NCBI GenBank assembly: GCA_030144725.1
Contig: JASKMD010000024.1
Span: 541,080 to 605,079, forward strand
Reading direction: 5' to 3'
Source: Haematococcus lacustris
Taxonomy: Eukaryota; Chlorophyta; Chlorophyceae; Chlamydomonadales; Haematococcaceae
Length of the DNA stretch: 64,000 nt
The position numbers and the translations under genes are program-made. The notes below the pieces were generated by a model. It saw only the letters and a list, made by a program, of their open reading frames with translations. It did not search any database and had not been told where the DNA came from. This document shows, piece after piece, positions 29,222-39,781 of this stretch (the stretch's first letter is position 1; each line of letters starts with the position of its first letter).

Positions 29222-29822
29222 GGCCTGCACAACATCAAACACAGTTATTAGCTCAGTTTTTGCATATTTTCTACTAATTCTTGCCGATCGTGGTTGCCCA
29301 GGAGCCACAAGCACCAATAATCAGAAAATCGTGTGCAACCTAGAATCGCTGCCACATGTGTACCGAACCTGTGTTCAGCAGTAATGCGCCGTCGCGGTCA
29401 CGCTCCCAACCCGCAATGCCATCGAACTGCAGATTGGGCGCCGTTTGATGACAAAAGGTGACACTTTGGGGCGGGGGGCAAGGGAGCAGGCCGGAAGAGG
29501 GTTTCGATGCAGCAGGTGAGCTTGGGAGAGGGTTTCGATGCGTGCTGAGACGTTGCAACACGAATGCTAACCTGAAAAGTTGACATGTCCACTCGGGATG
29601 CGCCATTCACGCCGCAATGTGTCCACGCTGCCTATAGATGTTGCTAAATGTGTCTGCGAAGCTCCAGAACACGGCGCTGGTTGGGGGCCAGCCACCCGGC
29701 AAACCGCTGGAGCTGTCTGCACTCTCTTCGGGCCATCAACAGCTCATCGCACAAATCGGCGGCCTCATCCGTGCAGAAATGAGTTAGAAAGTTATCTCTT
29801 GCAGCCAATGGCGGGGGTGACC

Positions 29823-30118
29823 ATATGCAATGGGGGTGGGTGGATGCTGCCAGGCCCAGGACGCGCATTACCCCGCAGCGCAAGCCCAAGACCTTCGCAG
29901 TCGCAGTCGCAGGCACAGCAGGCCATGGGTGGTTGCCCGCACCCGACCAAGTCGCACAGGGCCCACATCGCAACGACCCAAAGAAAAAGACGGGAGAACC
30001 CTAAGGCCTCGGACAGCAAAGCGGACCGCCAATTTTTCGCGCAGCCACAACCAAACCCGGAGCGCTTCAACTGGGAAGCCAGCGTTACAGCGCGTGATGT
30101 CCGGCACAACGGCGGTAG
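29823..30118 (+). mobile_element. Transposon-derived coding fragment
   Basis: The first part repeats the Ser/Gln-rich coding stretch at 15.85-15.96 kb. It then diverges into a basic frame (TTQRKRRENPKASDSK). It lies between the ATAT duplication of element 25021-29822 and the left end of a TCAGG-type element. Confidence 0.5.
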
Positions 30119-31568
30119 TCAGGCGTCCCCAACATGGGGTTGGTAATCTTCATGCAAGTACTCGCTACAAAGTGCAGCGATTTCGGTAGCGTTTGTTGCA
30201 TTGGCACCTGCGAACTACTCCGCATCTACTGGCAAGCGGCGCGTTAATCCTTGCATCAGAGTCCATGCCGGCGCAAGCGAGCGCGGACACACCTCAGCTG
30301 CTCACTATCGATTGTTCTAGTGGTGAGTAGCGGCACCAATGAGCGAACTGCGCTTGGCGTCGAGCCGGAAGTACAATCACATTTCGGCCCGCCAGGCTCG
30401 CTCCGCGAGCCTTTTGTTGATGCAGGCGGTGTTGGAGGGCCATCGCTAGGCATGTGATGTGTCGACATCGCTGCAAAAGCGGGAAATGTGCGTCTCCCTA
30501 GTCACAAAGGAGAAGGGACCCCCATCCTCTATTTGGCATGTTGTGAGCTGACCACTGTGACTTTTCAGAATTTCGATACATAACTCTGTTCCTTACTCAA
30601 CGTCACAACTGCTGGAGAAGAAAGCATGGCAAGTAGTTGATCAGGCCTGCTCGAAATGACTTTGGCGTGACCCGACTCTGCCTTGCAGAATTGACTAGCC
30701 TACTCCGACCGCCTGAACCCTGCCCCCTTGCACCCCCTCGCACCCCCTTGCAGCCCCTCCACCTCCCAGCCCCCGCCAACCCTTCCCACCCCCTCCCACC
30801 CCCTCCCAGCCCCCTCACTACCCTCCCACCCCCGCCACCCCCTCCCACCCACCCCCACCCACCCTCACCTCTTCCCAGCCCCTCCCACCTCCCAGCCCCT
30901 CCCACCCCCGCCACCCCCTCCCACCCCCTCCCACCCCTCCTGCCCACCCCTCCTGCTGCCCCCCCCTGGCAGCAGCTGGCAGCTGGTGCTGGAGCTGCCC
31001 CTGACCTGCTCACCCCTCCAGCTGCGCAGCAGGAGGTCAGGGCGGAGCTGGACACAAGCTCGACACGCAAGCGGAGGGCGGGCGGGAGGGATCGGACTCA
31101 ACATGTCGAGGTAACATAGCGATGGCCTACACAAGGTAACATAGCAATGGCCTACACACCTTGTGAGGCCTTGCAGATAGGTCAGGCCCACAGTACTGCT
31201 CACGAAGCGGTCAAGCAATGCAGCAGCCTTGTATATTTCTGTGCGTGTGTGGAGTGGCGCGGTTTGAATCGTTTTGACTGCGGCGACTGTTCCTGACTGT
31301 TTGCAGGGGATACTGAGCCACGTCGGTCGCGGCGGTCTCTCTCGACGAGGCCCGCATGAGCAAAGAATGCATGAACTTGAATGTCAACATTTGAGCCGCC
31401 ATAGCACTCAGCACAGTATTTAATGATACATGTTGCACCGCATAGCTGACAGAGTTCTCTATCCAGTGTGTGCGAAACATAAATAGAAACCACGTGGCTG
31501 AGACGCGGCGTCGTTTTTATTACCAGGGGTCGGTTTTCTGTCATTTTCTGTTAGTTGGGGACACCTGA
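30119..31568. mobile_element. Possible TCAGG-family element, diverged
   Basis: Left end TCAGGCGTCCCCAAC then ATGGGGTTGG; right end GTTAGTTGGGGACACCTGA. Both ends match the TCAGG family. The interior differs from the 1.2-kb copies: it holds a C-rich satellite-like tract (30715-30975) and the inverted block 30250-30400. Flanking 7-mers do not match. The two ends may belong to different insertions. Confidence 0.4.
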
Positions 31569-31808
31569 GTCGCACACTCTGATCGCACACCCAGCAGCAA
31601 TCTAGTTGGCTGAACATAACAAGGTTCATACGTAGAAGAAGACCGATCCAGGCCTCAATGGGTACCTCAAAGGGGTGGAGCCTGTTGCAAGTCTCTTTCC
31701 CCTGGTTGGCCAGATCTGATGAGACCGCTGCTGACGGCACAGGGTTTCGATATCTGTCATCAATTTCCTACAGCTTGCAGGCCATGTCTGCCTGCCTGGC
31801 TGTCGGCT

Positions 31809-31822
31809 TAGCTAGCTGGCTA

Positions 31823-31910
<88 letters not shown>

Positions 31911-31912
31911 CA
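31809..31912. repeat. GGCT tetramer array
   Basis: About 25 copies of CTGG/GGCT with one substitution. There is no overlapping gene. Confidence 0.93.
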
Positions 31913-32687
31913 GTAAGGTGAGGGTGGTGATGGTGTGTTGTGTTGTGACGTAAGGTTGAGCACCACAGACCGCCAATGAGTCCTTCTCCTGGACTGGATC
32001 CTCGACTTGGCCAGCTCCTCCAGTCCGTCCTTAAGCGCCCTCCCTTGTGGCGAGACGGGGCCTACCCAGCCCACTGTGTCAGGCTGTCCCTTGGGCTTTG
32101 GCTTGAGGACCTTGGGATTGGGCTGTTTGGGCTGATCCGCGCCCTTGCGCTTCTTGCCCTTCATCGCGCTCTGTAGCAGATGGTACTTCGCGATGCGCAT
32201 GAGAGTCAACAGTGGCCAGCTTCAACTGGTTTGTGAGCCGGTGCTTGATGATGCGGTGGTCGCAGCATCCCAGCAGCTGCTGTGAGAGTGGGCACTGCAG
32301 CTGCGCTCACCGTGGGCAATCCTGCAATCAAACAGGCTAGAGACAGGGTAGTTCGCCCTGACTAGGGCCACAGCGCTGGCACCCTGCTGCAGGAGTGACC
32401 TAAGCAGGTGATAGTGTGACCCTACTCCACTCATGTGTTATTGCTATGGCTTCGCTCAACCCTGACCCAGCTATGGGCCCAGCACCAAGGGCCCCCTCAT
32501 AGCAGCCAGTGGGTGTGCTTGTGACCTGGCCCCTGCCCCTACCCCTACCCATGCCCCTATCAATACTCTCCTGTTTGCCCTACACTTTACCCCACTGCTG
32601 CTCCTGACAGCCCTGCAGGCAGAACCAGGCAGCCAGGGTAGGGCCTTGGGCCGCACCTTCAGCTCGTGGTTGCATGACGTGCCTGAC

Positions 32688-32860
32688 CAAATGGCAGCTG
32701 TCCTGGAGAAGCCGCTGTGGCTGTGGATCAGGCAGGTGGCGCGGGCCATGACCAGCAAGTCCGCCATGACCTGCACCATGGCACACAGAGTGAGGGTGAG
32801 GGTGAGGGTGAGGCAGGAAACAGCACAGTCATAGTCAAGTGAGTGAGGGTGGGGGTGGGG

Positions 32861-32891
<31 letters not shown>

Positions 32892-35132
32892 AAAAAAACA
32901 GCAGTGTCATAATCAAGGGAGGGAGCTGGTGCTGGGGCGACTCATCCACTTCACCCTGCCCATGCATCAGCCACATTGACATTATGCCTCAAGGATATGG
33001 GAACAACCTGCCTAACTACAGTTGCAGGGTGCCTGGCAGCTCACAAGCTGCTGCTGCTGCTGCCAGCTGTATGAGGACCCACCTCCATCAATGGTGCCAG
33101 GTCGTGAGACACATGCAGCTCCCAATGGACTGGCGTACTTGGGACAGTCAACTGCAGTAGCAGCATCAGCAGCAGCCATGGTGGTGACAATGGCAGCGGA
33201 ATCAGCAGGAGGAGCAGCAGCAGCACCCAGAGAACTCAGGAAGCGCTAGGTCATGTGCACAGCACAGCACCCACACGCCTATGTGGCACCCTCCAGTCTG
33301 GTCCAGTCTGTCCAGCCATCAGGGGTCCTGTGGCAAACAGCGGCTGCTTCACAATGCCGTGCACTGCCATGCGGCCAGCACCAACACTGACCAGGCCTGG
33401 CATGAACCGCTTATCAGCCACCAGTCGTCTGAGCTCGATGTTGTCAGTGATGAGGACCTGGAAGCGCAGGGAGGGGGCTGTGTGGTCATGTCGTGTCATA
33501 TCGAGTCAGGCCAAGTCAGGCCAGGCCGTTACAGATCGTCTCAGCTGCTTGCCTTCTTGGAAATCTTCCCCACCATAACAGTTTGCTAACCTAACCCTAA
33601 CCCACCTTACCAGCTTGCTGGTATTCATCTTTTCCAATGAGGTCATGCCAGGAGTGGGATGACGGGCAAAGGCCTTGGCAAAAGCCTTTGCACAAGCCAC
33701 TGCCTCAACCACCTCTTCGACCGCCACTGGGCTGCTCGCAGGGCACAGGAACACCACAGTGGGCGCCAGGGAAATCAATGGTCAGCAGCAGCGGGTCAAG
33801 CGCATATTATAAGCACGGTGTATGTCACAGCAAGGTGGCTAGGCATGGTAAGACCATGCGAGTGTGTTGGCTCCACAACATGCCCCCTCCCCTCCCCTCC
33901 CCTCCCCTCCCCTCCCCTCCCCTCCCCTCCCCTCCCCTCCCCTCCCCTCCCCTCCCCTCCCCTCCCCTCCCCTCCCCTCCCCTCCCCTCCCCTCCCCTCC
34001 CCTCCCCTCCCCTCCCCTCCCCTCCCCTCCCCTCCCCTCCCCTCCCCTCCCCTCCCCTCCCCTCCCCTCCCCTCCCCTCCCCTCCCCTCCCCTCCCCTCC
34101 CCTCCCCTCCCCTCCCCTCCCCTCCCCTCCCCTCCCCACTCAGGGTACCCACTCCTTATGGTAGTAGGAGGCCTTAGCCTCGCCCAGAGAGCCGCCCAGC
34201 CTGAGGTGCAGCACAGTGAATGGCACACCCGCATCCCGCATCCCCAGCAGGGCCAGGTGACGGTCTGCGGCCTGCAGCAGCACCACCGCCACCACCAACG
34301 ATACTAGCATCAGTAGATCACCTGGCTGAATGGTTTCCCTGCTTTGCCTTGCTTTGCCCTGCCTTGGTTGTGTCATACCCCTTCACCCGTTTACCCACCT
34401 ACCCCTCCCCCCCTCTTGTGCACGTGAGACTATAGTGGGGCAACTGAGCCAACATGCCCTCGCCTGGCAATACTAAGCTACAGCTGCACAACCTGACGGC
34501 TCCAGGCTTGCATATTCCTTAGCTACCCCTATTCCTCATCACAACCCTGCCTCTGACATGTTTCAACCTGACCTGACCTGACCTGACCTGACCTGACCTG
34601 ACCTGACCTGACCTGACCTGACCTGACCTGACCTGACCCGACCCGACCCGATCCGACCCGACTTGACCCGACCCGACCTCAGCAGCCTTGTGACCAGACC
34701 TGGTCGGTGCACACCCTTGTCCTCCTGAGCCTGACTTCTGACCTGACCTGACCTAACCTGACTCGCTCTAGTGCTTGCCGTGGCTGCAGGCGTGGGCTGG
34801 TGAGTGCAGGCTCTGTGCTGGAGGCCTTGCCAGGGGGCGCTGCTGCAGTGGCCTCCCCCATGGCAGCCTGCCATAACTCCTTCTTTGCCACCGCCCGCAT
34901 CAACACCATACCAAACAAGTACAACACGCCTTACTGCCAGCCTTACACCTGGCTGCGCCGATCCCCAGCCTCTGCACCTCATGTTGCTCACCTCAATCGT
35001 GGCAGGGGAAGCTGCAAACAGGGCCGTGAAGGCGCAGTGCTTGGCTAGGGGACTGGACAGCAGGTCAACCAAACCTGGCTGGCGTTCGGTAGGGTTGTCT
35101 GCAGGCCAAAGTGCAGGCAGCCGCTGAGTCAT
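32688..35132 (-). CDS. Exons of a probable glycosyltransferase-like gene
   Basis: Two exons are firm: 33151-33083 (STPVHWELHVSHDLAPLME) and 32770-32688 (MADLLVMARATCLIHSHSG, then FSRTAAIW), joined in phase. The pattern of a lumenal enzyme tail with ADLLVMA ... IHSHSGFS resembles the C-terminal part of fucosyltransferase-type glycosyltransferases. Further candidate exons on the same strand are 33457-about 33292 (LITDNIELRRLVADKRF), about 33770-33610, about 34330-34150 (RDAGVPFTVLHLRLGGSLGE), about 34920-34790 and about 35095-34991. I could not chain all of these in phase. The 5' part may be the exons at 40.6-41.8 kb. Function is inferred from short motifs only. Confidence 0.42.
33885..34138. 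repeat. CTCCC pentamer array
   Basis: About 51 unbroken copies. On the sense strand of the surrounding minus-strand gene it is GGGAG and begins right after a candidate exon end near 34150. Confidence 0.95.
34563..34670. repeat. CTGAC/CCGAC pentamer array
   Basis: About 20 copies of ACCTG/ACCCG pentamers. On the minus strand it is GTCAG, with G-rich bias following a candidate exon. Confidence 0.9.
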
Positions 35133-35144
35133 GTCAGTGCTGGG

Positions 35145-36225
35145 TGTAAGCTATGCTGCTATGCTGTTGTTGTCGGAGTGCCCTTTGGGAGTGCCCTTTG
35201 GGAGTGCCATCGCCCTTTGGTCAGAGTGCCCTTTGGGAGTGCGAAAGTGAGTGACATCGCCTCCTGGGTATAAGTAGGAGCTCAGCAGGTGTTAGTAGGT
35301 ATGAGCCTAGTGGCGCAATGCCTCCGAGGAAGCGGCCCAGTGCCGCGGAGCAAGATCCGCTTCCGATTGAAAGCCCGCGAAAACAAGGTTCGTCGTAATC
35401 GTGGTGTGGTCCGCTGCAACTGTGCAGTCCGACAAGGTCCGCGCTGCTCACATCGCTACTGTTCATGCCAGCGCAGGTCCTAGGACCCCTCCAGCCAAAC
35501 AACGCGAGGAGCGAAGGGCTGAATGGAACACCCAGCGCCGACAGGTACGCACCCCCGCCTTGTATGCCCCAGCACTGCTCGTGTCCCCGCACTATTGGTG
35601 TCCCCCCATTGCCGGCCTGTCAAAAAATTGATCGTAATTGCCTGCAGGTGATCAAAGTCCCGGGTGGCGCTGTGCTGCGCGGCTGCAAGAAGACGAGGCG
35701 CAAGCTACTGGCCCATTTCCAGCTGAGGGCCGGCATCCATTCTCAGCTCCGCGTCATCGTGTCACTGTATGTGCTCAGGATCTTCCTGACATGCCTTGTG
35801 GGCCACTCCACCCCTGGGTACCCCAGCGCCACTACACCTCCAGCCTCCACCTACAGGCCCCACGCAGCAGCCAGGCAGCCACACAGCCAGCAGCAGCCTC
35901 AGAGCCAGGGCCCAGCACTCCCCTGCCAGCCAAGCGCACCAAGCGCACCAAGGCTGAGCCAGAGGCAGCTGAGCCCACAAAGGGCAAAGGCAAGGCTGCC
36001 AAGGCCAAGCCAGCACCACAGCCAGGCAGGTGGCTGGACAGGGACTGCAATGCGGCCCTGAACATGCAGCGCATTGGGGAGAGCAGGTGGCGGCCGCTGG
36101 AGCTGTGCTACTGGCCAGACCAGGGAGCGCTGCCAGCCAAGGGCAAGGAGTACCCTGGCTTGGGCTACAAGCGGCTGCGAGACAAGCCACCCAAGGCCCA
36201 GCAGCAGCAAGCCCCCCCCATTTGA
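35145..36225 (+). pseudogene. TnpB/Fanzor-like nuclease gene, internally deleted
   Basis: Its promoter-side sequence (35145-35317) recurs at 2191 and 39661. Three spliced exons keep phase: 35318-35387 (MPPRKRPSAAEQDPLPI), 35477-35544 (PPAKQREERRAEWNTQRRQ) and one from 35648 (VIKVPGGAVLRGCKKTRRKL). The frame is then lost, and the end of the gene reappears in another frame with a Lys/Pro/Ala linker and [20 protein letters not shown], stopping at 36225. DRDxNAA is the third RuvC motif of TnpB/Fanzor nucleases, so the element is probably a eukaryotic TnpB-like transposon gene that has lost its middle, including most of the nuclease. The zinc ribbon usually before this motif is not visible. Family assignment is inference from that motif and the position of the tail. 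Confidence 0.58.
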
Positions 36226-36293
36226 AGCTGTCATCAGCTTACGCTTAGTGCATGTTTTGTCATGCCAACTCTACGCATGCCCTGTCACAGGGG

Positions 36294-36464
36294 TCAGGTA
36301 ATGATGTAGGTGGTAGGCGACCGTGACCATGTGTATGCCATGTCTAGGCCATGGCATACACATGCGATGGGAACTCCACACAGGCAAAAACACCGTTTTG
36401 TAGTGGTTCACAATTAGTGTGTTCGACTGCAATGAATGCTCAAGGTTGAGAGCCAAGGTGCTGA
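36294..36464. repeat. 171-bp hairpin-containing repeat, copy 1
   Basis: Nearly identical to 38809-38980. It contains a strong hairpin: CATGTGTATGCCATG and its exact reverse complement separated by 6 bases (about 36329-36364). Origin unknown. Confidence 0.85.
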
Positions 36465-36696
36465 GTCATGGCCGCTCACGGGACAAGCAGCTGCTGAGTC
36501 ACGGCTGGGGAATCATGTATCAACCTGGAGCTAAGTTTTAACAACAGTAGCCCTTACTTTTAGGGCAGGTATCTACTGAGTCGTGGCTTCTGGGTTTTCC
36601 CGAATGGTTTTTTGTCCTTCGGGTATCCGGGAATGATTAAACAGTGTATTTTGTTGGTACTTCGGCAAGTAGTTGACATTGACAAAAGTGGCAGCA

Positions 36697-37233
36697 ATGG
36701 ACCAGTTGGTGGTCCAGGGCATTAGTGCCGGGAACGCAGCTGATAATCTGCACCGCGAGCTCCTTATGCACGATGAAAATCGCTCCCAAATGTCTCTCGA
36801 TCGTCATGCGGCAATGATTGAGAAGCGACTACCTGGGACTACTAATTTTGGGCCTTCTCCACGCCTCAACCTTGCCGCATCGCCCACCACACCTGCTGCT
36901 CTTGCAGGCACCGGCAAGGCGCATGAGAAATGGTGGCATCCTGCTAATGTTCAGCCCACCCTGCAAGGGGGAGGTGGGCCAGGCTGGGGCAAAGGCTGGT
37001 GCAGCGGGCCAGGCCGGGGTGGCAACCGGGGTGGCTGCTTTGCCCCGGGCAAGGTCGAGGGAGGTGGGCCAGGCTGGGGCAAAGGCTGGGGTCACAGGAC
37101 AGGCAAGGGTGGCAAACCAGGCTGGCCATGTCAAGGGGGGAGGCGGCTGGTCATAAACGGGCAGCCAGTCAAGGGGGGTTCTTGCTTTGGCCAAGGCAGC
37201 AGCATGGGTGGCTGCAGGAGTACGCAAGTCTGA
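36697..37233 (+). CDS. Gly-rich small protein, unidentified
   Basis: About 178 codons from the ATG at 36697. The N-terminal third is helical and charged (DNLHRELLMHDENRSQMSLD). The rest is Gly/Trp/Lys-rich with repeated GGPGWGKGW blocks, like nucleic-acid-binding low-complexity tails. No known domain. The surroundings are repeat DNA, so it is more likely a mobile-element gene than a host gene. Confidence 0.35.
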   Translation: MDQLVVQGISAGNAADNLHRELLMHDENRSQMSLDRHAAMIEKRLPGTTNFGPSPRLNLAASPTTPAALAGTGKAHEKWWHPANVQPTLQGGGGPGWGKGWCSGPGRGGNRGGCFAPGKVEGGGPGWGKGWGHRTGKGGKPGWPCQGGRRLVINGQPVKGGSCFGQGSSMGGCRSTQV

Positions 37234-38072
37234 ATGCTCCAAGGCAGATGATGAGATATGCCGCCGCTGCCAGAAGCAGCAGGAGGACCACGCCTTTATG
37301 CGCGAGGTTCAGTGCCACATGTGACGTGGTCAGGTGAGAAGGCCAATAGAAGAGAGGCCACAACAGTTGACTATGTGGGTCATATGATTTAGATGCGAGA
37401 TCAATGGGGTGGGAGGCTTGATTATCTTTATGCACGAAGACGTTCTCAAATCTAACGTTAGACATTACAGTTTTCGAGGCCTCGGGAATCAAAAGGGAGA
37501 GTACGGTACATAACATAAACGAACACGTAGGCGAAGCTGTATTAGCGCGGCAAAGCTCCTTGTGACGTGCGATGGTGTTGGACGATTACGTGTTCGTTGG
37601 GAGCACTTTTTGTTAACTGCAGCGGACCTGGCGTATTAACGATTCTTAAAACGAAGTCAATTTACGATTACAATTGAGTAAAACTCAATTGCTGTAAAGT
37701 TGTAGACATCGATCCAGCATAACATCTATAACGAAGCGTTCTCCACGCCCAATCCCAGCTAGCGAAGCTTGTCCAGAGCCCGGAGCTCCTAGTTTGCATG
37801 GCAGCCTGGCAGTTGTAAACATGCCAGCCTGGCATCTTGTCGACTACGCCACCGCGCTCAATCGCAATGACGAGGTGCAACCGCGCAAGTTGCGAAAGTG
37901 AAGGCATTGGACTTACCATGTGCAAGCCACACTTGCAAGTTGCGGGAAACTTGCGGTTTACGAGCCGAGTTGCTGACTGTTTGTCGCGGTTGGAAGGCGC
38001 AAAAGGTTGGCGGCATCTTGGCTACAAGCACACCCGAGTCGTGGAAAGTTATTCAATCCTGTAATTTACTTA
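37234..38072. other. Repeat-rich intergenic DNA
   Basis: No gene seen. It includes one end of the TACCGTACTCTCCC family at about 37480-37510. Confidence 0.45.
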
Positions 38073-38419
38073 CCGTACTCTCCCTTTTGATTCGCGTCCG
38101 CGAATCGTCAGTGCCGACGACGCAGCCGAAAATCTGCTACGCCAGGTTGACCAACACGAAGATGGCCCTTGCACAGTGGCTGTGACTTGGTGATCGGGTG
38201 GCTTGGCTTGGTGACTTGTGCAGAAAGTGTCCACGAAGGATTGACATGTCATGCAAGGAATGGCTGTCTTGAATATTTATAAGCACACCCACGTTGTCAA
38301 AGTTGTGTTTTGCTGCAACTTTTGCATCGGGAAAAAGTAAACAATGTTTTTTTTGGATCGGGAAAGAGTATTTAATTATAGTTTGCGAGGCCTCGCGAAT
38401 CAAAAGGGAGAGTACGGTA
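38073..38419. mobile_element. Short TIR element (MITE-like)
   Basis: Ends are inverted repeats of about 26 bp starting TACCGTACTCTCCCTTTTGA; the interior is about 300 bp and non-coding. A third copy of the end sits at about 37485-37509. Target duplication cannot be read cleanly because the outermost bases are themselves palindromic. Confidence 0.55.
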
Positions 38420-38685
38420 CACCTCAAATATAACATATACGACACCATAGCAGGAGGAAGGCAGGGCACGGGCAGCATGCAGGGCGGCAGTGAGGTGGCA
38501 GTGAGGTGATACTGAGGGCAGCGCACCGTTCATCTCGACAAACAGGAATTGGGTGGTCAGGTTGTGGATGGAGCCATTAGCAATCCTGCACACACAGCAG
38601 TAGGCAGTGCCTGGCCAAGGACCCTGCCCAGCACTGGCCCTGCTGCTGTCACGGCCGCTGCTGCTGAAACTGTCTGTCTGTGAAA

Positions 38686-38802
38686 CTCCCTTTCCCTCGG
38701 CATTGGTGAGCTGCTACTGTCCTTTGCATCAAGCTTGCCTATCAGGGACACAAACCTGCCAGATGTCCTGCTCAGGCATGCGGCGACCTTTCTCTGCCAG
38801 GC
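38686..38802 (-). pseudogene. Duplicated fragment of a NEK10-like exon and its donor-side intron
   Basis: About 117 bases are nearly identical to 1584-1701, which hold the end of exon 1729-1655 (EKGRRMPEQDIWQ) plus its 5' splice site and intron start. It lies 37 kb away, next to a copy of the 171-bp repeat. Confidence 0.9.
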
Positions 38803-38808
38803 TAATGA

Positions 38809-38980
38809 TCAGGTAATGATGTAGGTGGTAGGCGACCGTGACCATGTGTATGCCATGTCTAGGCCATGGCATACACATGCGATGGGAACTCCACACAGGC
38901 AAAAACACCGTTTTGTAGTGGTTCACAACTAGTGTGTTCGACTGCAATGAATGCTCAAGGTTGAGAGCCAAGGCGCTGAA
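38809..38980. repeat. 171-bp hairpin-containing repeat, copy 2
   Basis: Second copy of 36294-36464, including the same hairpin. It directly follows the NEK10-like exon fragment. A 15-base word GCTGAAACTGTCTGT stands on both sides of the pair (38663-38677 and 38975-38989). Confidence 0.85.
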
Positions 38981-39524
38981 ACTGTCTGTACGTGTAACGG
39001 CTGAGAATGCTGAGAACGGGTCTACCCTACCTGCTGAGAACGGGTCTACCCTACCTGCTGAAACTGTCTGCTGGGTCTACCCACTGCCTCTGCTGCTGCC
39101 GCCCACTGCTGCTGCTGCCACTGCCACCCACTGCTGCGGCTGCCGCTTACAACTGCTGCTGCCCACTGCTGCTGCGCCCGCCTACTGCTGATGCTGCCGC
39201 CACTGCTGCTGCTGCCGTTGCCGTGTGCTGCATCACGCCACGTGATTCGCGTAATTCACGTGTGGTCTGCCCCTCCTGCCCCAGCGCTACTGACATGGTG
39301 TAGAGGGCACATGAGTAGTTGTCCCACACATAGGGCACAAAGCCGCCGCACACCCTGCCGCAGGTACATCCATGACCACTCAGTACATGCCCACTCTGCC
39401 GGCAGCTCAGCACAGACTTTGTGGCAGAACTGTGAGGCAGGGTAAGCTGTGAGACATGACACATGTGATGTCATGTCACACATATGATGTGAGATATGGC
39501 AGGGTAGGCTGTAAGACTGTGAGC

Positions 39525-39644
39525 TGCATCAGCAAGGACCACAACCCATTGGCATGCACAGGTCCACAGGAAAGGTCCACAGGGGTTCTGCGTGGAAGCA
39601 TTTGGAAACTGACATAGCTGCGCTCCGACCAGCCGCTGGACTAC
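39525..39644. repeat. Dispersed 118-bp repeat, copy 1
   Basis: Matches 41369-41488 with few changes (GCATCAGCAAGGACCACAAC onwards). No function seen. Confidence 0.85.
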
Positions 39645-39660
39645 AGGTTGTGGGGTGATG

Positions 39661-39781
39661 TGTGTAAGCTATGCTGCTATGCTGTTGTTGTCAGAGTGCC
39701 CTTTGGGAGTGCCCTTTGGGAGTGCCATCGCCCTTTGGTCGGAGTGCCCGTTGGGAGTGCGAGAGTGAGTGACATCGCCTC
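39661..39781 (+). mobile_element. 5'-end fragment of the TnpB/Fanzor-like element
   Basis: Matches 35145-35265, including the repeated GAGTGCCCTTTGGGAGTGCC words. It stops before the start codon region, so only the far 5' end is present. Confidence 0.55.

Larger units (their letters stand above)
25021..29822. mobile_element. Candidate autonomous TIR DNA transposon, undescribed family
   Basis: Perfect 23-bp terminal inverted repeats beginning GGTCACCCCCGCCATTGG, flanked by the 4-bp direct repeat ATAT (25017-25020 and 29823-29826). Inside is one minus-strand spliced gene with a coiled coil, a putative helix-turn-helix and a D-containing core typical of transposases. Two long satellites lie in its introns. 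The matching ends of 16768-18609 make this a family with at least two members in the window. I cannot place it in a named superfamily. Confidence 0.82.

Noticed and set aside
30637..31119. Pro-rich 160-codon frame
   Set aside because: Driven by the CCCACCC-rich tract in a diverged mobile element; no conserved motif.
33796..34307. Open frames of PPLPS and RGGEG repeats
   Set aside because: Artefacts of the CTCCC pentamer array.
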